A DNA stretch of 60,510 nt from an uncultured Olsenella sp. (GTDB taxonomy: Bacteria; Actinomycetota; Coriobacteriia; Coriobacteriales; Atopobiaceae). Location: contig OMVJ01000029.1 in the NCBI GenBank assembly GCA_900314495.1, forward strand, positions 1 through 60,510, read 5' to 3'. The position numbers and the translations under genes are program-made. The notes beneath the pieces are model-generated. The model had not been told where the DNA came from. It ran no database searches and worked only from the letters and a program-made list of their open reading frames with translations. Position 1 is the stretch's first letter, and every line of letters starts with the position of its first letter. Below are positions 33,741 to 43,200 of the stretch, piece after piece.

Positions 33741-33901
33741 ATCCGCCGTTTGGATCATTCCGTTCGGGCCCAAAATCAATACGCCGAAGCGCGCGCTAGG
33801 AGGCCCGATTCCGGGGTCCTAGCTCGCACTTCGGCGTTATCAATGTTTGAACGAACGGACTGATGTTGGCAGTTCGGCGGACTGATGGCCAAACGGCGGA
33901 T
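33741..33901. repeat. Nested 161-bp imperfect palindrome
   Basis: Outer arms ATCCGCCGTTTGG (33741-33753) and CCAAACGGCGGAT (33889-33901); inner arms ACGCCGAAG/CTTCGGCGT (33781-33789, 33829-33837) and CTAGGA/TCCTAG (33796-33801, 33817-33822). Partial pairing (ATCATTCCGTTCG with CGAACGGACTGAT) joins the levels. Fills most of the 331-bp gap before the ORF6N gene; there is no gene in it. Candidate MITE-like element or large terminator. Confidence 0.7.
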
Positions 33902-34096
33902 CGTTGAAGGTTTCCGGCCTCGCCGATGTATACGTAACCCATCGGCTCTCGGCGCTAACATGAATGCCTCCCTGTTACAATTCCGTCCACCGTTCTACGC
34001 GGAAGGGGTGGATGGATGACCAAAGAAGATGAGGCCGGGCCTGCCAAGACAACAAGTCTGGAAAGAGTGAATGCGGAATCTACGATCGCTCCTGCG

Positions 34097-34123
34097 TATG
34101 AGGTCACAATTCGTGACCTCATA
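34097..34123. promoter_or_regulatory. Perfect palindrome inside ORF6N gene, copy 1
   Basis: Arms TATGAGGTCAC and GTGACCTCATA around AATTC. The codons read YEVTIRDLI. Confidence 0.75.
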
Positions 34124-34275
34124 TACACTGTGCGAGGCGTACAGGTCATGCTGGACAGCGACCTCGCCATGCTGTATGGGGTGGAAACGCAGGCGATTAA
34201 CCAGGGCGTTAGGCGCAACATGGAGCGGTTTCCTGAGCGCTTCTGTTTTCAGTTAACGCGCGAAGAGTTCGATTC

Positions 34276-34302
34276 TTTGAGGTCACAATTTGTGACCTCA
34301 AA
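34276..34302. promoter_or_regulatory. Perfect palindrome inside ORF6N gene, copy 2
   Basis: Arms TTTGAGGTCAC and GTGACCTCAAA around AATTT. The shared 21-bp core differs from copy 1 by one base but is read in a different frame (LRSQFVTSN). Confidence 0.75.
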
Positions 34303-35048
34303 CGAGGAGGGCGGGAGAGGCGGGCGGAGGTACTTGCCCAACGTCTTCACGGAACAGGGCGTTGCGATGCTCTCGGCAGTTCTCAAGAGTAGCGCCGCAA
34401 TTCAAACAAGCGTGCGCATCATGGACGCATTCGTCGAGATGCGCCACTTCATTGCCAGCAACGCCAGCATGTTCGAGCAAATCCGCGCCGTGGAATAGCG
34501 CCAACTGGAATATCAGAAGACTACCGACGAGCGCTTCGAGCGAGTCTTTGACTACATGGAGAGTCACGAGGCACCCCGCCAAAGAATCTTCTTCGACGGC
34601 CAGGTCTACGACGCCTTTGAACTGCTCATTGGGCTTGTGCAGCGAGCCAAGCATGAAATCACGCTGGTAGATGGTTACGTAGACGTCGGCACCCTCAACA
34701 TCTTTGCCAAGAAGGCAAGCGGCGTGGCAGCTACCGTGTGGACGCATCCGCGCACTCAGCTCACCCAACGCGATATCGCCACCTTCAATGCGCAGTACCC
34801 CACGCTCGAAGTGCAGCACACCACGACCTTCCACGATCGTTTTCTCATTCTGGATGGGCGGGAAGGCTATTTCGTCGGCGCGTCGCTCAAGGATGCGGGC
34901 AAGAAGAGCTTCGCAATCTCGCGCATCGAAGACGCAGACGCGATTCCTGCCATTCTGGCAAGGTTGGAACGATAGGGCGTCCATCCGACTCCGCACGACC
35001 TGCGCACGGCAGACCACCCGTGCGCGAATTGAAGCGCCGCAATAGCAA

Positions 35049-35081
35049 GGAGCCGCAGGTACAAGGCCTGCGGCTCCTTTT
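35049..35081 (+). terminator. Rho-independent terminator of the ORF6N gene
   Basis: 11-bp perfect stem GGAGCCGCAGG (35049-35059) with CCTGCGGCTCC (35067-35077), then TTTT. Confidence 0.85.
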
Positions 35082-35173
35082 GGCTTTCAGCTTTTCTTAC
35101 ACGGCAAGGCACCCGTGTGCCGGGGAATGACCCGTGCGCTGGGGCACCACCCTCGCGCGCAGCACGCAAGCCC

Positions 35174-37045
35174 TTACGCGTTGACGTCAGCGGTCTTGCC
35201 GCTCACCTCGGGCTGGTGCTTCTGGGCCTCGGCGTAGCGCTTGCGGCCAAGCTCGGTCCACTCGGGCTCCTCGTCGGGCATGGAGCCAGCCTTGGCGTGC
35301 ACGAGCTCCTTCAGGCAGTTGTAGGCAACAATCACGCCCAGGACCATCAGCAGGATGGCGAACACCAGCTGCAGGCCCTTGGTGGCAATGACGGCGAAGC
35401 TGGCGTCCGCGGCAAGGGCGGTCACGCAGCCGATGGCGCTCATGGCCAGCGAGGTGAAGGTGCAGCACAGCAGGAAGGCCACGGGCACGTAGAGCATCCA
35501 GCCCTTGCGGCCGGTCGCCTTGCAGAAGACGGCGATGGTGATCATGGTCATGCCGCCCAGCAGCTGGTTGGACGCGCCGAAGAGCGGCCAGATGTTGAGG
35601 TAGCCGCCAAAGGTGAGCGCCAGGCCAACAAGCAGCGTGACGATGGTGGCAAACCAGGTGTTGGAGACAACCTTGTGGAAGCCACTCTCGGCCTTCTCGG
35701 CCTTGGCGTTGGCCAGGGCGTCATTGCTGGGAGCGAAGAACTCCTGGAAGCAGGTGCGGGAGATGCGGGCAACAGCGTCCAGCGAGGTAAGTGCCAGCGC
35801 AGAGACGTTCATGGTCATGAACACGGTGGCGAAGGTGTTGTTGAAGCCCATCATGGTCATGCCCTTGGCGATGCCAGCGGCAAAGATCTGGAAGGGGGTG
35901 GAGGCAACGCCGGCGTTGAGGGCGCCGGTGCCAGCGGTGTTCATGTCCTTGAACATGATGGCGGCGATGATGACGGCAAGGGAGCCGACGAAGGACTCGG
36001 CGATCATGGCGCCGTAGCCAACGGGCAGCATGTCGCGCTCGTCAGAGATCTGCTTGGAAGAGGTGCCGGAGGAAACCAGGCTGTGGAAGCCGGACAGTGC
36101 ACCGCACGCAACGGAGACGAACAGCACGGGGAAGATGTAGTTGCCCTTGGCGGCAAGCGCGGACATCTGCTCGGAGGAGACGATGGCCGGGGCGGTCATG
36201 GTTGCCTGGCCGTTGAAGCCCAGGACGAAGACGCCCAGCACGGCGGCCACGATCATGGCGACCATCATGATGGCGGTGATGTAGTCACGCGGCTGCTTCA
36301 GCACCTGAATGGGCATGGCGGACGCGAAGACCAGGTAGAACATGACCACGGCGATCCAGCCGTAGGTGCTGAGGTAGATGGGGAACTGCATGCCCAGGAA
36401 GAACATGGCGAAGATCATGGCAACGGCCAGGACGAACTGCTTCCAGCCCTTGAGGTCGAACTTGCGGGAGACCCAGCCAAAGAGGATGGCGACGAAGGTG
36501 AAGAGGATGGAGATGGTGCCAGCCGCGCCGGAGGCGTAGGACTTGGCATAGTCAACCGCGCCGTCAGCGCCGACGGTCATGCCGAAGGTGCCGGCAACCA
36601 TAGAGGTGAAGGCAGCGATGACGATGATGGTGAACAGCCAGGAAAAGATGAGGAAGAGCCTGCGGCCAGTCTTGCCGATGTACTTCTCGATAAGCTGTGC
36701 AAGCGACTTGCCGTTGTTCTTGACAGAGGCGTACATGGCACCGAAGTCATGGACGGCACCAAAGAAGATGCCGCCGACAAGAACCCACAGCAGGACGGGC
36801 AGCCAGCCGAACATCATGGCGACGATGGTGCCCGTGACAGGACCGGCGCCGCAGATGGACGAGAACTGGTGAGCGAACACAGTGAACCGGGATGCAGGAG
36901 TGTAGTCCTTGTCGTCCTGCATGCGCACAGCGGGCGTCAGGGCCTCAGGGTTAATGCCCCACGACCTCGAAAGCCAACGGCCATAAATTAGGTAGCCAGC
37001 CACCAGTACGACTGCTACGACGAGTATTGCAAGAACTCCGTTCAT
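35174..37045 (-). CDS. cstA: Carbon starvation protein CstA (peptide/pyruvate transporter)
   Basis: 623 residues, AAGGGGG site. A polytopic inner-membrane protein of the CstA/BtsT family with the hallmark FTVFAHQFSSICGAGPVTG near residue 55, HDFGAMYASVKNNGKS and SFVGSLAVIIAAIMF. Family members import pyruvate or peptides when carbon is limiting. Length and order of the roughly sixteen helices look complete. Stands alone; downstream of the ORF6N terminator in convergent orientation. Confidence 0.95.
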   Translation of the reverse strand: MNGVLAILVVAVVLVAGYLIYGRWLSRSWGINPEALTPAVRMQDDKDYTPASRFTVFAHQFSSICGAGPVTGTIVAMMFGWLPVLLWVLVGGIFFGAVHDFGAMYASVKNNGKSLAQLIEKYIGKTGRRLFLIFSWLFTIIVIAAFTSMVAGTFGMTVGADGAVDYAKSYASGAAGTISILFTFVAILFGWVSRKFDLKGWKQFVLAVAMIFAMFFLGMQFPIYLSTYGWIAVVMFYLVFASAMPIQVLKQPRDYITAIMMVAMIVAAVLGVFVLGFNGQATMTAPAIVSSEQMSALAAKGNYIFPVLFVSVACGALSGFHSLVSSGTSSKQISDERDMLPVGYGAMIAESFVGSLAVIIAAIMFKDMNTAGTGALNAGVASTPFQIFAAGIAKGMTMMGFNNTFATVFMTMNVSALALTSLDAVARISRTCFQEFFAPSNDALANAKAEKAESGFHKVVSNTWFATIVTLLVGLALTFGGYLNIWPLFGASNQLLGGMTMITIAVFCKATGRKGWMLYVPVAFLLCCTFTSLAMSAIGCVTALAADASFAVIATKGLQLVFAILLMVLGVIVAYNCLKELVHAKAGSMPDEEPEWTELGRKRYAEAQKHQPEVSGKTADVNA

Positions 37046-37354
37046 GGGTCAGACCCCCTTCAGAGGACCATGGGCAGCACGTCGTCCGCGCGAAGCATTG
37101 CGGCAAAGTTGGTTGTGGCAACTTCGTGACGTCCCGATATGCCGTCCGCCGAATAGTGAACGGGATAATATTTCCGCTGGCTTACGAAAGCGCCACCGTT
37201 CGCCGAGGGTTAACATGTGAGAAACTTTTGGAGAACGTCTTTGCAACACTTAGTTGTGTGCTTCAGGTCGCACTTGCATTAAAATAGTAAGTTTGAGCCA
37301 GCGCACCAACACGCGGGGTCAAAGCGTCCAAATTTGCACGGAAGAGGTCTGGTT
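37046..37354. other. Intergenic region between cstA and rRNA methyltransferase
   Basis: 309 bp between divergent genes. AT-richer than its surroundings (about 37140-37300) and so likely to hold both promoters. I see no gene or repeat and cannot place -35/-10 pairs with confidence. Confidence 0.45.
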
Positions 37355-38668
37355 TTGAAGCAGAAGCGTCCGTTTCCGCAGGTAATCGTTAGCAGCAAGG
37401 GCGCCCGCGCGCTGAAGGGCGGCCACCCCTGGGTCTTTGAGGGAGAGGTCCGCGGCCTGGCACCCTCCCCCACGGACGGCCGTAACTTGCAGAACGGTGA
37501 CATCGTGGACGTATTTGAGGATAACGGCACCTGGCAGGGGGCCGGCCTCTACAGCCAAGAGAGCAAGATTCGCGTGCGCATAGTAAGCCGCAACGCCAAC
37601 GACCGCTTTGACGAGGCCTTTTGGCGCCGTCGCGTCGAGTGGGCCTGGCAGCACCGCGTGACCGCCATGGGCGCCCGCGCCCTGCCCGGCTGCGAGCCCG
37701 ACACCAACTGCTGCCGCGTGATCTTCTCCGAGGCGGACGGCTTTCCCGGCCTGACGGTGGACCGCTACGAGGACGTGCTGGTGAGCCAGGTGACCACCTT
37801 TGGCATGGACCACCTGCGCAACGTCATTTACCCCCTGCTGCTGCAGGTGTTTGCGGCCGACGGCCAGCAGATTCGCGGCATTTACGAGCGCAACGACGGG
37901 ACCTCCCGCAAGCTTGAGGGTCTGCCCCAGTACAAGGGCTGGTGGCGCGGGGCAGACGGCACCGCGGAAGTGCCGGAGTCCGCCCGCGTCATCGCGCGCG
38001 AGAACGGCATCGCCTTCGACCTTGACCTTGAGAACTCGCAGAAGACCGGCTTCTTCCTTGACCAGAAGTACAACCGCCGCGCCGTGCGCCAGCTTGCGCG
38101 CGGCCGCCGCGTGCTGGACTGCTTCTGCCACGTGGGGCCCTTCGGCCTGAACGCGGCCGCCGGTGGGGCGGACTTCGTGCGCTGCGTAGACGTGAGCCAG
38201 ACGGCAATTGACCTTGCCCACGCAAACGCGCAGCTCAACGGCCTGGAGCTTGCGGACGACGGCACGCCGCGCATGGGCTTCACCGCGGCCAACGTCCTGG
38301 AGTACCTGCCCCAGCTGCGCCGTGACCGCGCCTACCTGCGCCAGGAGGGCGGCCCCTTCGACCTCATTGTGCTGGACCCGCCGGCCTTCACCAAGAGCCG
38401 CTCCACCGTGGACCACGCCCTCAAGGGCTACCGAGAGATCAACCAGGCGGCCATGCAGCTCCTGCCGCGGGGTGGCTACCTGGCAACCTGCAGCTGCAGC
38501 CAGCACATGACCACGGAGCTGCTCAGCCGCGCCATCGCGGAGGCTGCCCACAACGCAAACGTGCAGCTCAAGCAGGTCGAGCAGCGCCAGCAGGCGCCGG
38601 ACCACCCCGTGCTGTGGGGCGTGCCGGAGACGCACTACCTGGACTTCTTCACCTTCCAGGTGGTGTAG
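37355..38668 (+). CDS. 23S rRNA m5C methyltransferase, RlmI-like
   Basis: 437 residues from TTG 37355, which has AAGAGG seven bases upstream; an earlier in-frame TTG at 37334 lacks a site. N-terminal PUA-type RNA-binding domain (SSKGARALKGGHPWVFEGEV), then an EEHEE-like region and a class I SAM methyltransferase: FFLDQKYNRRAV, VLDCFCHVGPFGLNAAA (SAM loop), VLDPPAFTKS and TCSCSQHM. The paired Cys of the last two blocks fits m5C chemistry on rRNA (RlmI acts on C1962 in E. coli). Single gene, ends 35 bp before tadA in convergent direction. Confidence 0.88.
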   Translation: MKQKRPFPQVIVSSKGARALKGGHPWVFEGEVRGLAPSPTDGRNLQNGDIVDVFEDNGTWQGAGLYSQESKIRVRIVSRNANDRFDEAFWRRRVEWAWQHRVTAMGARALPGCEPDTNCCRVIFSEADGFPGLTVDRYEDVLVSQVTTFGMDHLRNVIYPLLLQVFAADGQQIRGIYERNDGTSRKLEGLPQYKGWWRGADGTAEVPESARVIARENGIAFDLDLENSQKTGFFLDQKYNRRAVRQLARGRRVLDCFCHVGPFGLNAAAGGADFVRCVDVSQTAIDLAHANAQLNGLELADDGTPRMGFTAANVLEYLPQLRRDRAYLRQEGGPFDLIVLDPPAFTKSRSTVDHALKGYREINQAAMQLLPRGGYLATCSCSQHMTTELLSRAIAEAAHNANVQLKQVEQRQQAPDHPVLWGVPETHYLDFFTFQVV

Positions 38669-38702
38669 GGCGGGCCCTTCGCGCCGGCCGCCCAGCTGGG
38701 CC

Positions 38703-39278
38703 CTACCCGCGCTTCCTCCTCGCGCGGAAGAAGTCCCGCATGACCTGCGCGCATTCACCAGCCAGCACGCCGCCCGTGACCTCAAACTCGTGGTTCAGCC
38801 GCGGGTCGTGGCTCACGTCGTAGAGCGAGCCCAGCGCCCCGCCCTTGGGGTCCGCCCCGCCGAAGACGCACCGATCCACGCGGGCGTTGACCATGAGGCC
38901 CGCGCACATGAGGCACGGCTCCACGGTCACATAAACCGTGCAACCAACCAGCCGCCAGCGCCCCAGCTCCTGAGCCGCGCGCCGCATGGCAAGGAACTCC
39001 GCGTGGGCGGAAGGGTCCCCGTCCAGCTCGCGCCGGTTGTGGGCCCGCGCAATCACCCGCGGCTCAAAGCCCTGGCGCTGGTAGGGCTCGCGCGGGTTGA
39101 AGTCCTTCGCCCCGCGCAGCACGACCACGGCGCCGATGGGCACCTCGCCCTCCTCCGCGGCCGCACGCGCCTCCTCAAGCGCCATCCGCATGTAGCGCTC
39201 GTCCTCCGCACGCCGCGCGTCGGGCTCCCGCGCGTCGTTCCTGCTCGGTTGCGCGTTTCCGCTGGCCAGCTCACTCAT
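38703..39278 (-). CDS. tadA: tRNA adenosine(34) deaminase
   Basis: 191 residues from ATG 39278 (GAAGGCGAGAAG site); the open frame reaches back across the tRNA gene but that part is not coding. Cytidine-deaminase fold: zinc His and catalytic Glu in SAHAEFLAM, zinc Cys pair in TVEPCLMCAGLM, and the anticodon-binding DFFRARRKR tail. Deaminates A34 to inosine in tRNA-Arg. About 20 extra residues (GAKDFNPREPYQ and following) are inserted between VPIGAVVV and VIARAHNRRE, where the E. coli enzyme has a short turn. Confidence 0.9.
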   Translation of the reverse strand: MSELASGNAQPSRNDAREPDARRAEDERYMRMALEEARAAAEEGEVPIGAVVVLRGAKDFNPREPYQRQGFEPRVIARAHNRRELDGDPSAHAEFLAMRRAAQELGRWRLVGCTVYVTVEPCLMCAGLMVNARVDRCVFGGADPKGGALGSLYDVSHDPRLNHEFEVTGGVLAGECAQVMRDFFRARRKRG

Positions 39279-39362
39279 GTTCTTCTCGCCTTCCCCGTCG
39301 ACGGGCAGGTTTTCATGCGTTAGGATATGACAGCGACGTCGCACATTGCGGCGGCACTCCCT

Positions 39363-39453
39363 GGAGGGATGGCAGAGCGGTTGAATGCAGCGGTCTTGAA
39401 AACCGCCGGGCGGCCTTGCTGCCCCGAGAGTTCGAATCTCTCTCCCTCCGCCA
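39363..39453 (+). tRNA. tRNA-Ser (anticodon TGA)
   Basis: 91 bases including CCA. Acceptor stem GGAGGGA/TCCCTCC, anticodon stem GCGGT/ACCGC around CTTGAAA, so anticodon TGA (reads UCA and related Ser codons). A long class-II variable arm (GGGCGGCCTTGCTGCCC) and T-loop TTCGAAT are present. CCA is encoded. Confidence 0.95.
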
Positions 39454-39461
39454 GACGTCAC

Positions 39462-39494
39462 ACGCCGAAGGGCCCAACAGCCCTCGGCGTTTTT
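39462..39494 (+). terminator. Rho-independent terminator of tRNA-Ser
   Basis: ACGCCGA-A-GGG paired with CCC-T-CGGCGT (one bulge), followed by TTTTG. Confidence 0.8.
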
Positions 39495-39580
39495 GTTTGA
39501 GCCTTGGGGCCCGTGGGTATACTGAACCCATGTTCGCGGCGCGCCGCCGCGTCCGTTCCTGCCCCGAGAAAGGACACCGC

Positions 39581-40129
39581 ATGGTCATACTCATTGTCAT
39601 CGCCATCGTCGTCATCCTCGTCGTCGCTTACGTCACGCTCTACAACGGCATCGTGCAGAAGAACAACAGGTGCGACAACGCCTGGCAAACCATTGATGCC
39701 CAGCTCCAGCGCCGTAGCGACCTCATTCCCAACCTGGTGGAGACGGTCAAGGGTTACGCCAAGCACGAGTCTGGCACCTTGGAGGCAGTCACCGCGGCGC
39801 GCGCGGCCGTGAGCAGCGCCACCACCCCCGAGGCCAAGATGGCAGCCTCTGGCGAGCTCACCAACGCGCTCGGCCGCCTGTTCGCGGTTGCCGAGGCCTA
39901 CCCAGACCTCAAGGCCAACTCCAACTTCCAGCAGTTGCAGTCTGACCTCACGGATACGGAGAACAAGATCAGCTACGCCCGCATGAGCTTCAACGACTGC
40001 GTGCTTGAGTACAACAATGCAATCCAGACCTTCCCGGGCAACCTGGTTGCGGGCTCCAAGTTCCGCACCCGTCAGGGCTTTGAGGTGGCAGACGCCGCCG
40101 CCCGCCAGGCACCCAGCGTCAAGTTCTAG
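39581..40129 (+). CDS. lemA: LemA family protein
   Basis: 182 residues from ATG 39581 (AAAGGA site). One N-terminal membrane helix (VILIVIAIVVILVVAYVTLY), then a cytoplasmic or external helical bundle with NNRCDNAWQTIDAQLQRRSDLIPNLVETVKGYA, the LemA signature. Function of the family is unclear; often near htpX or TPM-domain genes, neither of which is here. The strong hairpin downstream ends the transcript. Confidence 0.93.
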   Translation: MVILIVIAIVVILVVAYVTLYNGIVQKNNRCDNAWQTIDAQLQRRSDLIPNLVETVKGYAKHESGTLEAVTAARAAVSSATTPEAKMAASGELTNALGRLFAVAEAYPDLKANSNFQQLQSDLTDTENKISYARMSFNDCVLEYNNAIQTFPGNLVAGSKFRTRQGFEVADAAARQAPSVKF

Positions 40130-40153
40130 CCAACCCCGCAATCGCGCGCAAAG

Positions 40154-40187
40154 CTGGCCCCTGGGACGCATGCGCCCCAGGGGCCAG
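40154..40187. terminator. Terminator hairpin between lemA and GH3
   Basis: 12-bp perfect stem CTGGCCCCTGGG (40154-40165) with CCCAGGGGCCAG (40176-40187). Between convergent genes. Confidence 0.7.
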
Positions 40188-40259
40188 TCATAGGCAGGCG
40201 AGTGTTGGCGTATGCCCTCGCCGCAAGCACCATCTACCACGGGTTCCCACTCCCGGTGG

Positions 40260-43200
40260 CTACTCGCCTTTCTCGCGCTTCTCCTTGGCGTTCTTCTGCA
40301 CCTGCTCGTCGACCTCCTGCTTGGTCTTTGCGGGGCCCTCGCCCCAAATGCCACTGGAAAGCCACTTGTCCTGCCACACGCCTTGTCGCTCTGCGCTCCT
40401 GCGGGCAGACTCCGCCTTGCCTCGCTCCTCGGCAGCAGCCGTCACGGCAAGCCTCTGAACCTCGGCCGCCGCGGCACCACCGGCTTCCGCCGCCTGCACC
40501 AGGCGCCTGAGGTGCCGGCGCCGCACCTGCCGTGCCACCCAGATCACGAAGACGATTGCGGCAACGACGTCGAGCCCTGCCAGGCCCCAGATGAGGTAGG
40601 ACGTGCCGTGGTACACGAACGGCCGCACCAGAGCCTCCTGCCCGCCCTGCTGGGCCTGCTCGTTCAGGCCCAGGTTGAACGTGCGGGCCTCCAGCCAAAC
40701 GTACAGCACATCCTTCGTCGCGCGGCGCAGCGCCGTGCGATACTCCTGCGAGTCAACAGGGCCTGCAAGCGCTCCGTCGCGGAAGACGCCGTCCATGTAG
40801 AGGTCCCCGCCGGCAAGCAGCGCCTGGTCGGCGTTCATGAACGTCTTGTGGTCGCAGTAGTCCGAGAGGACGGCGCCGCGGAAGCTCCACTCGCCGCGCA
40901 GCACGCTCATGAGCAGGGCGTGGTTGCCGCCCGCCCACGTCGCGCCCAGACGGTTGTAGGAGCTCATGAAGCCCGTCGCGCCGCCTTGCTCCACGGCAAT
41001 CTGGAAGGGCCTGAGGTAAACCTCGCGCAGGGCCTGCTCCGTGAGCCACGTGTAGATGCCATCGCGGTTGGCCTCCTGCTCGTAAACGGCCAGGTGCTTT
41101 ATGTAGCAGAAGGTGCCGGCCTGGCGGGAGCCAAGCTGCGTGTTTGAGCACATGATGCCGCTGAGTTGCGGATCTTCGGAGTAGTACTCGTAGTTGCGGC
41201 CGCCCAGGGGGGTCCTGTGCAGGTTCGTGGAAGGAGCATACCAGCCGTCCACGCCCAGGTAGGCGCACTCCATGCCAACCTGCCTGCCAATCTGCAGCGC
41301 AAGGTCCCAGTTCCACGTCTGCGCCACCGTCGTGGCGTTGGGGTAGCCCACGCCGTACCTCTGCTGGTGGAAGGAGCCTATCTGCGAGGAACCGTCAAGG
41401 TCTATGGTGCGCCACTTGCCCACGGAGCCAACCGCCGCAGAGTTGCAGTAGCCGTGCAGCACCAGCTTGGTCATCTCGTCGTCGGTGATCTGGTCCAGCA
41501 CGTCTTGCCAGCGCACCGCGTTGTAGTCGCTGCCCAGCTCGCGGCCCACGATCGTCACGCCACCGCCGTTGCCCACGGTCAGCACCCGCACGGGGTTGCC
41601 CGTCGTCTGCGAGAAGGGCACGCCAGCCAGCGCCTTATCCCACTCGTTGCCCTCGAGCGTCTCCTCCGAGCCGACTGCCGAGGGGGTATACAGGTTGTAC
41701 TCCTTGAGCCTCTCCGTCATTGCCCGGCTGTGCTCGCCGCGCGGGAAGGTTCCCGCAAAGTCCGCGCGCGTCAGCTGCCTGAAGGAGTTGCCGGTGTCCG
41801 AACCGTCTATGGACGCGCCGTCCTCGGCAGAATCGCCCGTGAAGCGGTTGCTGACCGGCATGCCCGTGCGCAGGTCCGCCCCGCAGACGGTGTCGGAGTC
41901 AATCTTGAAGGTCATCTGCGCGCTTCTGCAGTCCGCCAGCGTGTGGGCGTCGCGCTTGAGCTCCAACGTGTAGTCCCCGGCCTCCAGCTCGTACCCCGTA
42001 AACCCGTTGTGGTTGGCGTCGTAGCAGTCGTAGGAGGCCATGTCGTCCACGGGCAGAGCCAGCGTCACGTCCTGGTGCTCGCCCGGCTGCAGAAGCCCCG
42101 TCTTGGCGAAGTCGCCCAGCACGGTGGATGACTTCTCTATTCCACCGGGCGTGTAAGGCGGCGTGAAGTACAGCTCCACAACATCCCTACCTGCGACTTT
42201 GCCCGTATTCGTAACCCGTACGGTAACCGTCAGAACGTCGCTGCGTTTTACGTAGCTGCCCTGACGCTGGCTCAGGCCAATTACCTGCCAGCTGAACGTG
42301 GTGTAGCTCAGGCCGTAGCCAAAGGGGTATTGCACCACGCCGTCGTACCCTTGGCCGTGCTCGTTTTGGACGCCGTCCCAGTAGCCCTCCGCGTCCGCGG
42401 TCTCGTACCAGCGGTAGCCCACGTATATGCCCTCGGCGTAGTCCACGTAGTACACGGCAGTGTAGGCGGGGTTCGTACCCACATTCACGTTCTTGGTACC
42501 ATCTGCCGGGTACATGCCAGCTGCATTGCGATAGATTCCCTCACCCTTCTCGCCCGCGTTCGCCCAGCTTGCGGCAGTCGAGAAGTCATACGCGTACGTG
42601 TCGGCCGTGCGGCCGCTTGGGTTGGTCTTACCCAGCAGCACGGAGGGAATGGCCTTCGCGCCGTCGCTGCCCGTGGCACCCACCAGCAGCACCGCACCGA
42701 TGCCGGGCGTGGTCTCCAGCTCGCCCAGCTCCATGGCGTTGGTGGAGTTCACGAGCACCACCACATGCTTGTAGTTGGCGCCCACATAGGCCAGCAGGTC
42801 CTTCTCCTCCGGAGAAAGCTGCAGGTAGGTGCGGGTGGCGTCGGTCTTTACGTCCCCGTTCTTCTTGTTGACGCGGTACTGGTAGGTGGGGCAGTCGTTG
42901 GACTCACCCGTCATGCGGCCAAGCACGACCAGCGCGGTGTCGCTGTAGCGCTTGGCGTCGCTAAGCAGGCGGTTTGTGTAGTACGTTGAGTCGCTGATGT
43001 CCGGCTCGTACAGGCGGCAGAACTGCTCCGGCGTCGTCAGGAGGGAGCCCTCGTTGATGTAGGGACGGTCGCCCTGGAAGTCGCGGTACATGTCCGTCAG
43101 CTCGGTGTTGTAGCTAATGCCCGCATCCGCCAGCGCGCTCAGAAGATCCGTGCAGTCGCCCGCCACGCCACCGGAGCCGGACCCGCTGGTAACCCACTGT

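Larger units (their letters stand above)
34016..34975 (+). pseudogene. ORF6N-domain/PLD-like protein interrupted by in-frame TAG
   Basis: ATG 34016 follows GGAAGGGG. Residues 30-140 are an ORF6N DNA-binding domain: RGVQVMLDSDLAMLYGVET, RNMERFPERFCFQLT, RYLPNVFTEQGVAMLSAVL. After AVE at 34496-34498 comes TAG, and the same frame continues RQLEYQKTTDERFERVFDY, then a PLD-like domain with HDRFLILDG and GASLKDAGKKSF. Relatives carry a sense codon (often Leu) where the TAG stands. Two perfect palindromes lie within the ORF6N coding region. ORF6N proteins are found in phages and as chromosomal orphans; no phage genes adjoin. The gene ends in a good terminator, which suggests it was recently functional. 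Confidence 0.75.

Noticed and set aside
3278-34498. TAG recoding (amber as a sense codon)
   Set aside because: Two interrupted genes have TAG, but TAG is the ordinary stop of many intact genes here (GH78, both PTS genes, rhaB, rhaD, the helicase).
34016-34975. Prophage remnant
   Set aside because: ORF6N domains occur in phages, but there is no integrase, capsid, or lysis gene and no attachment-site pattern here.
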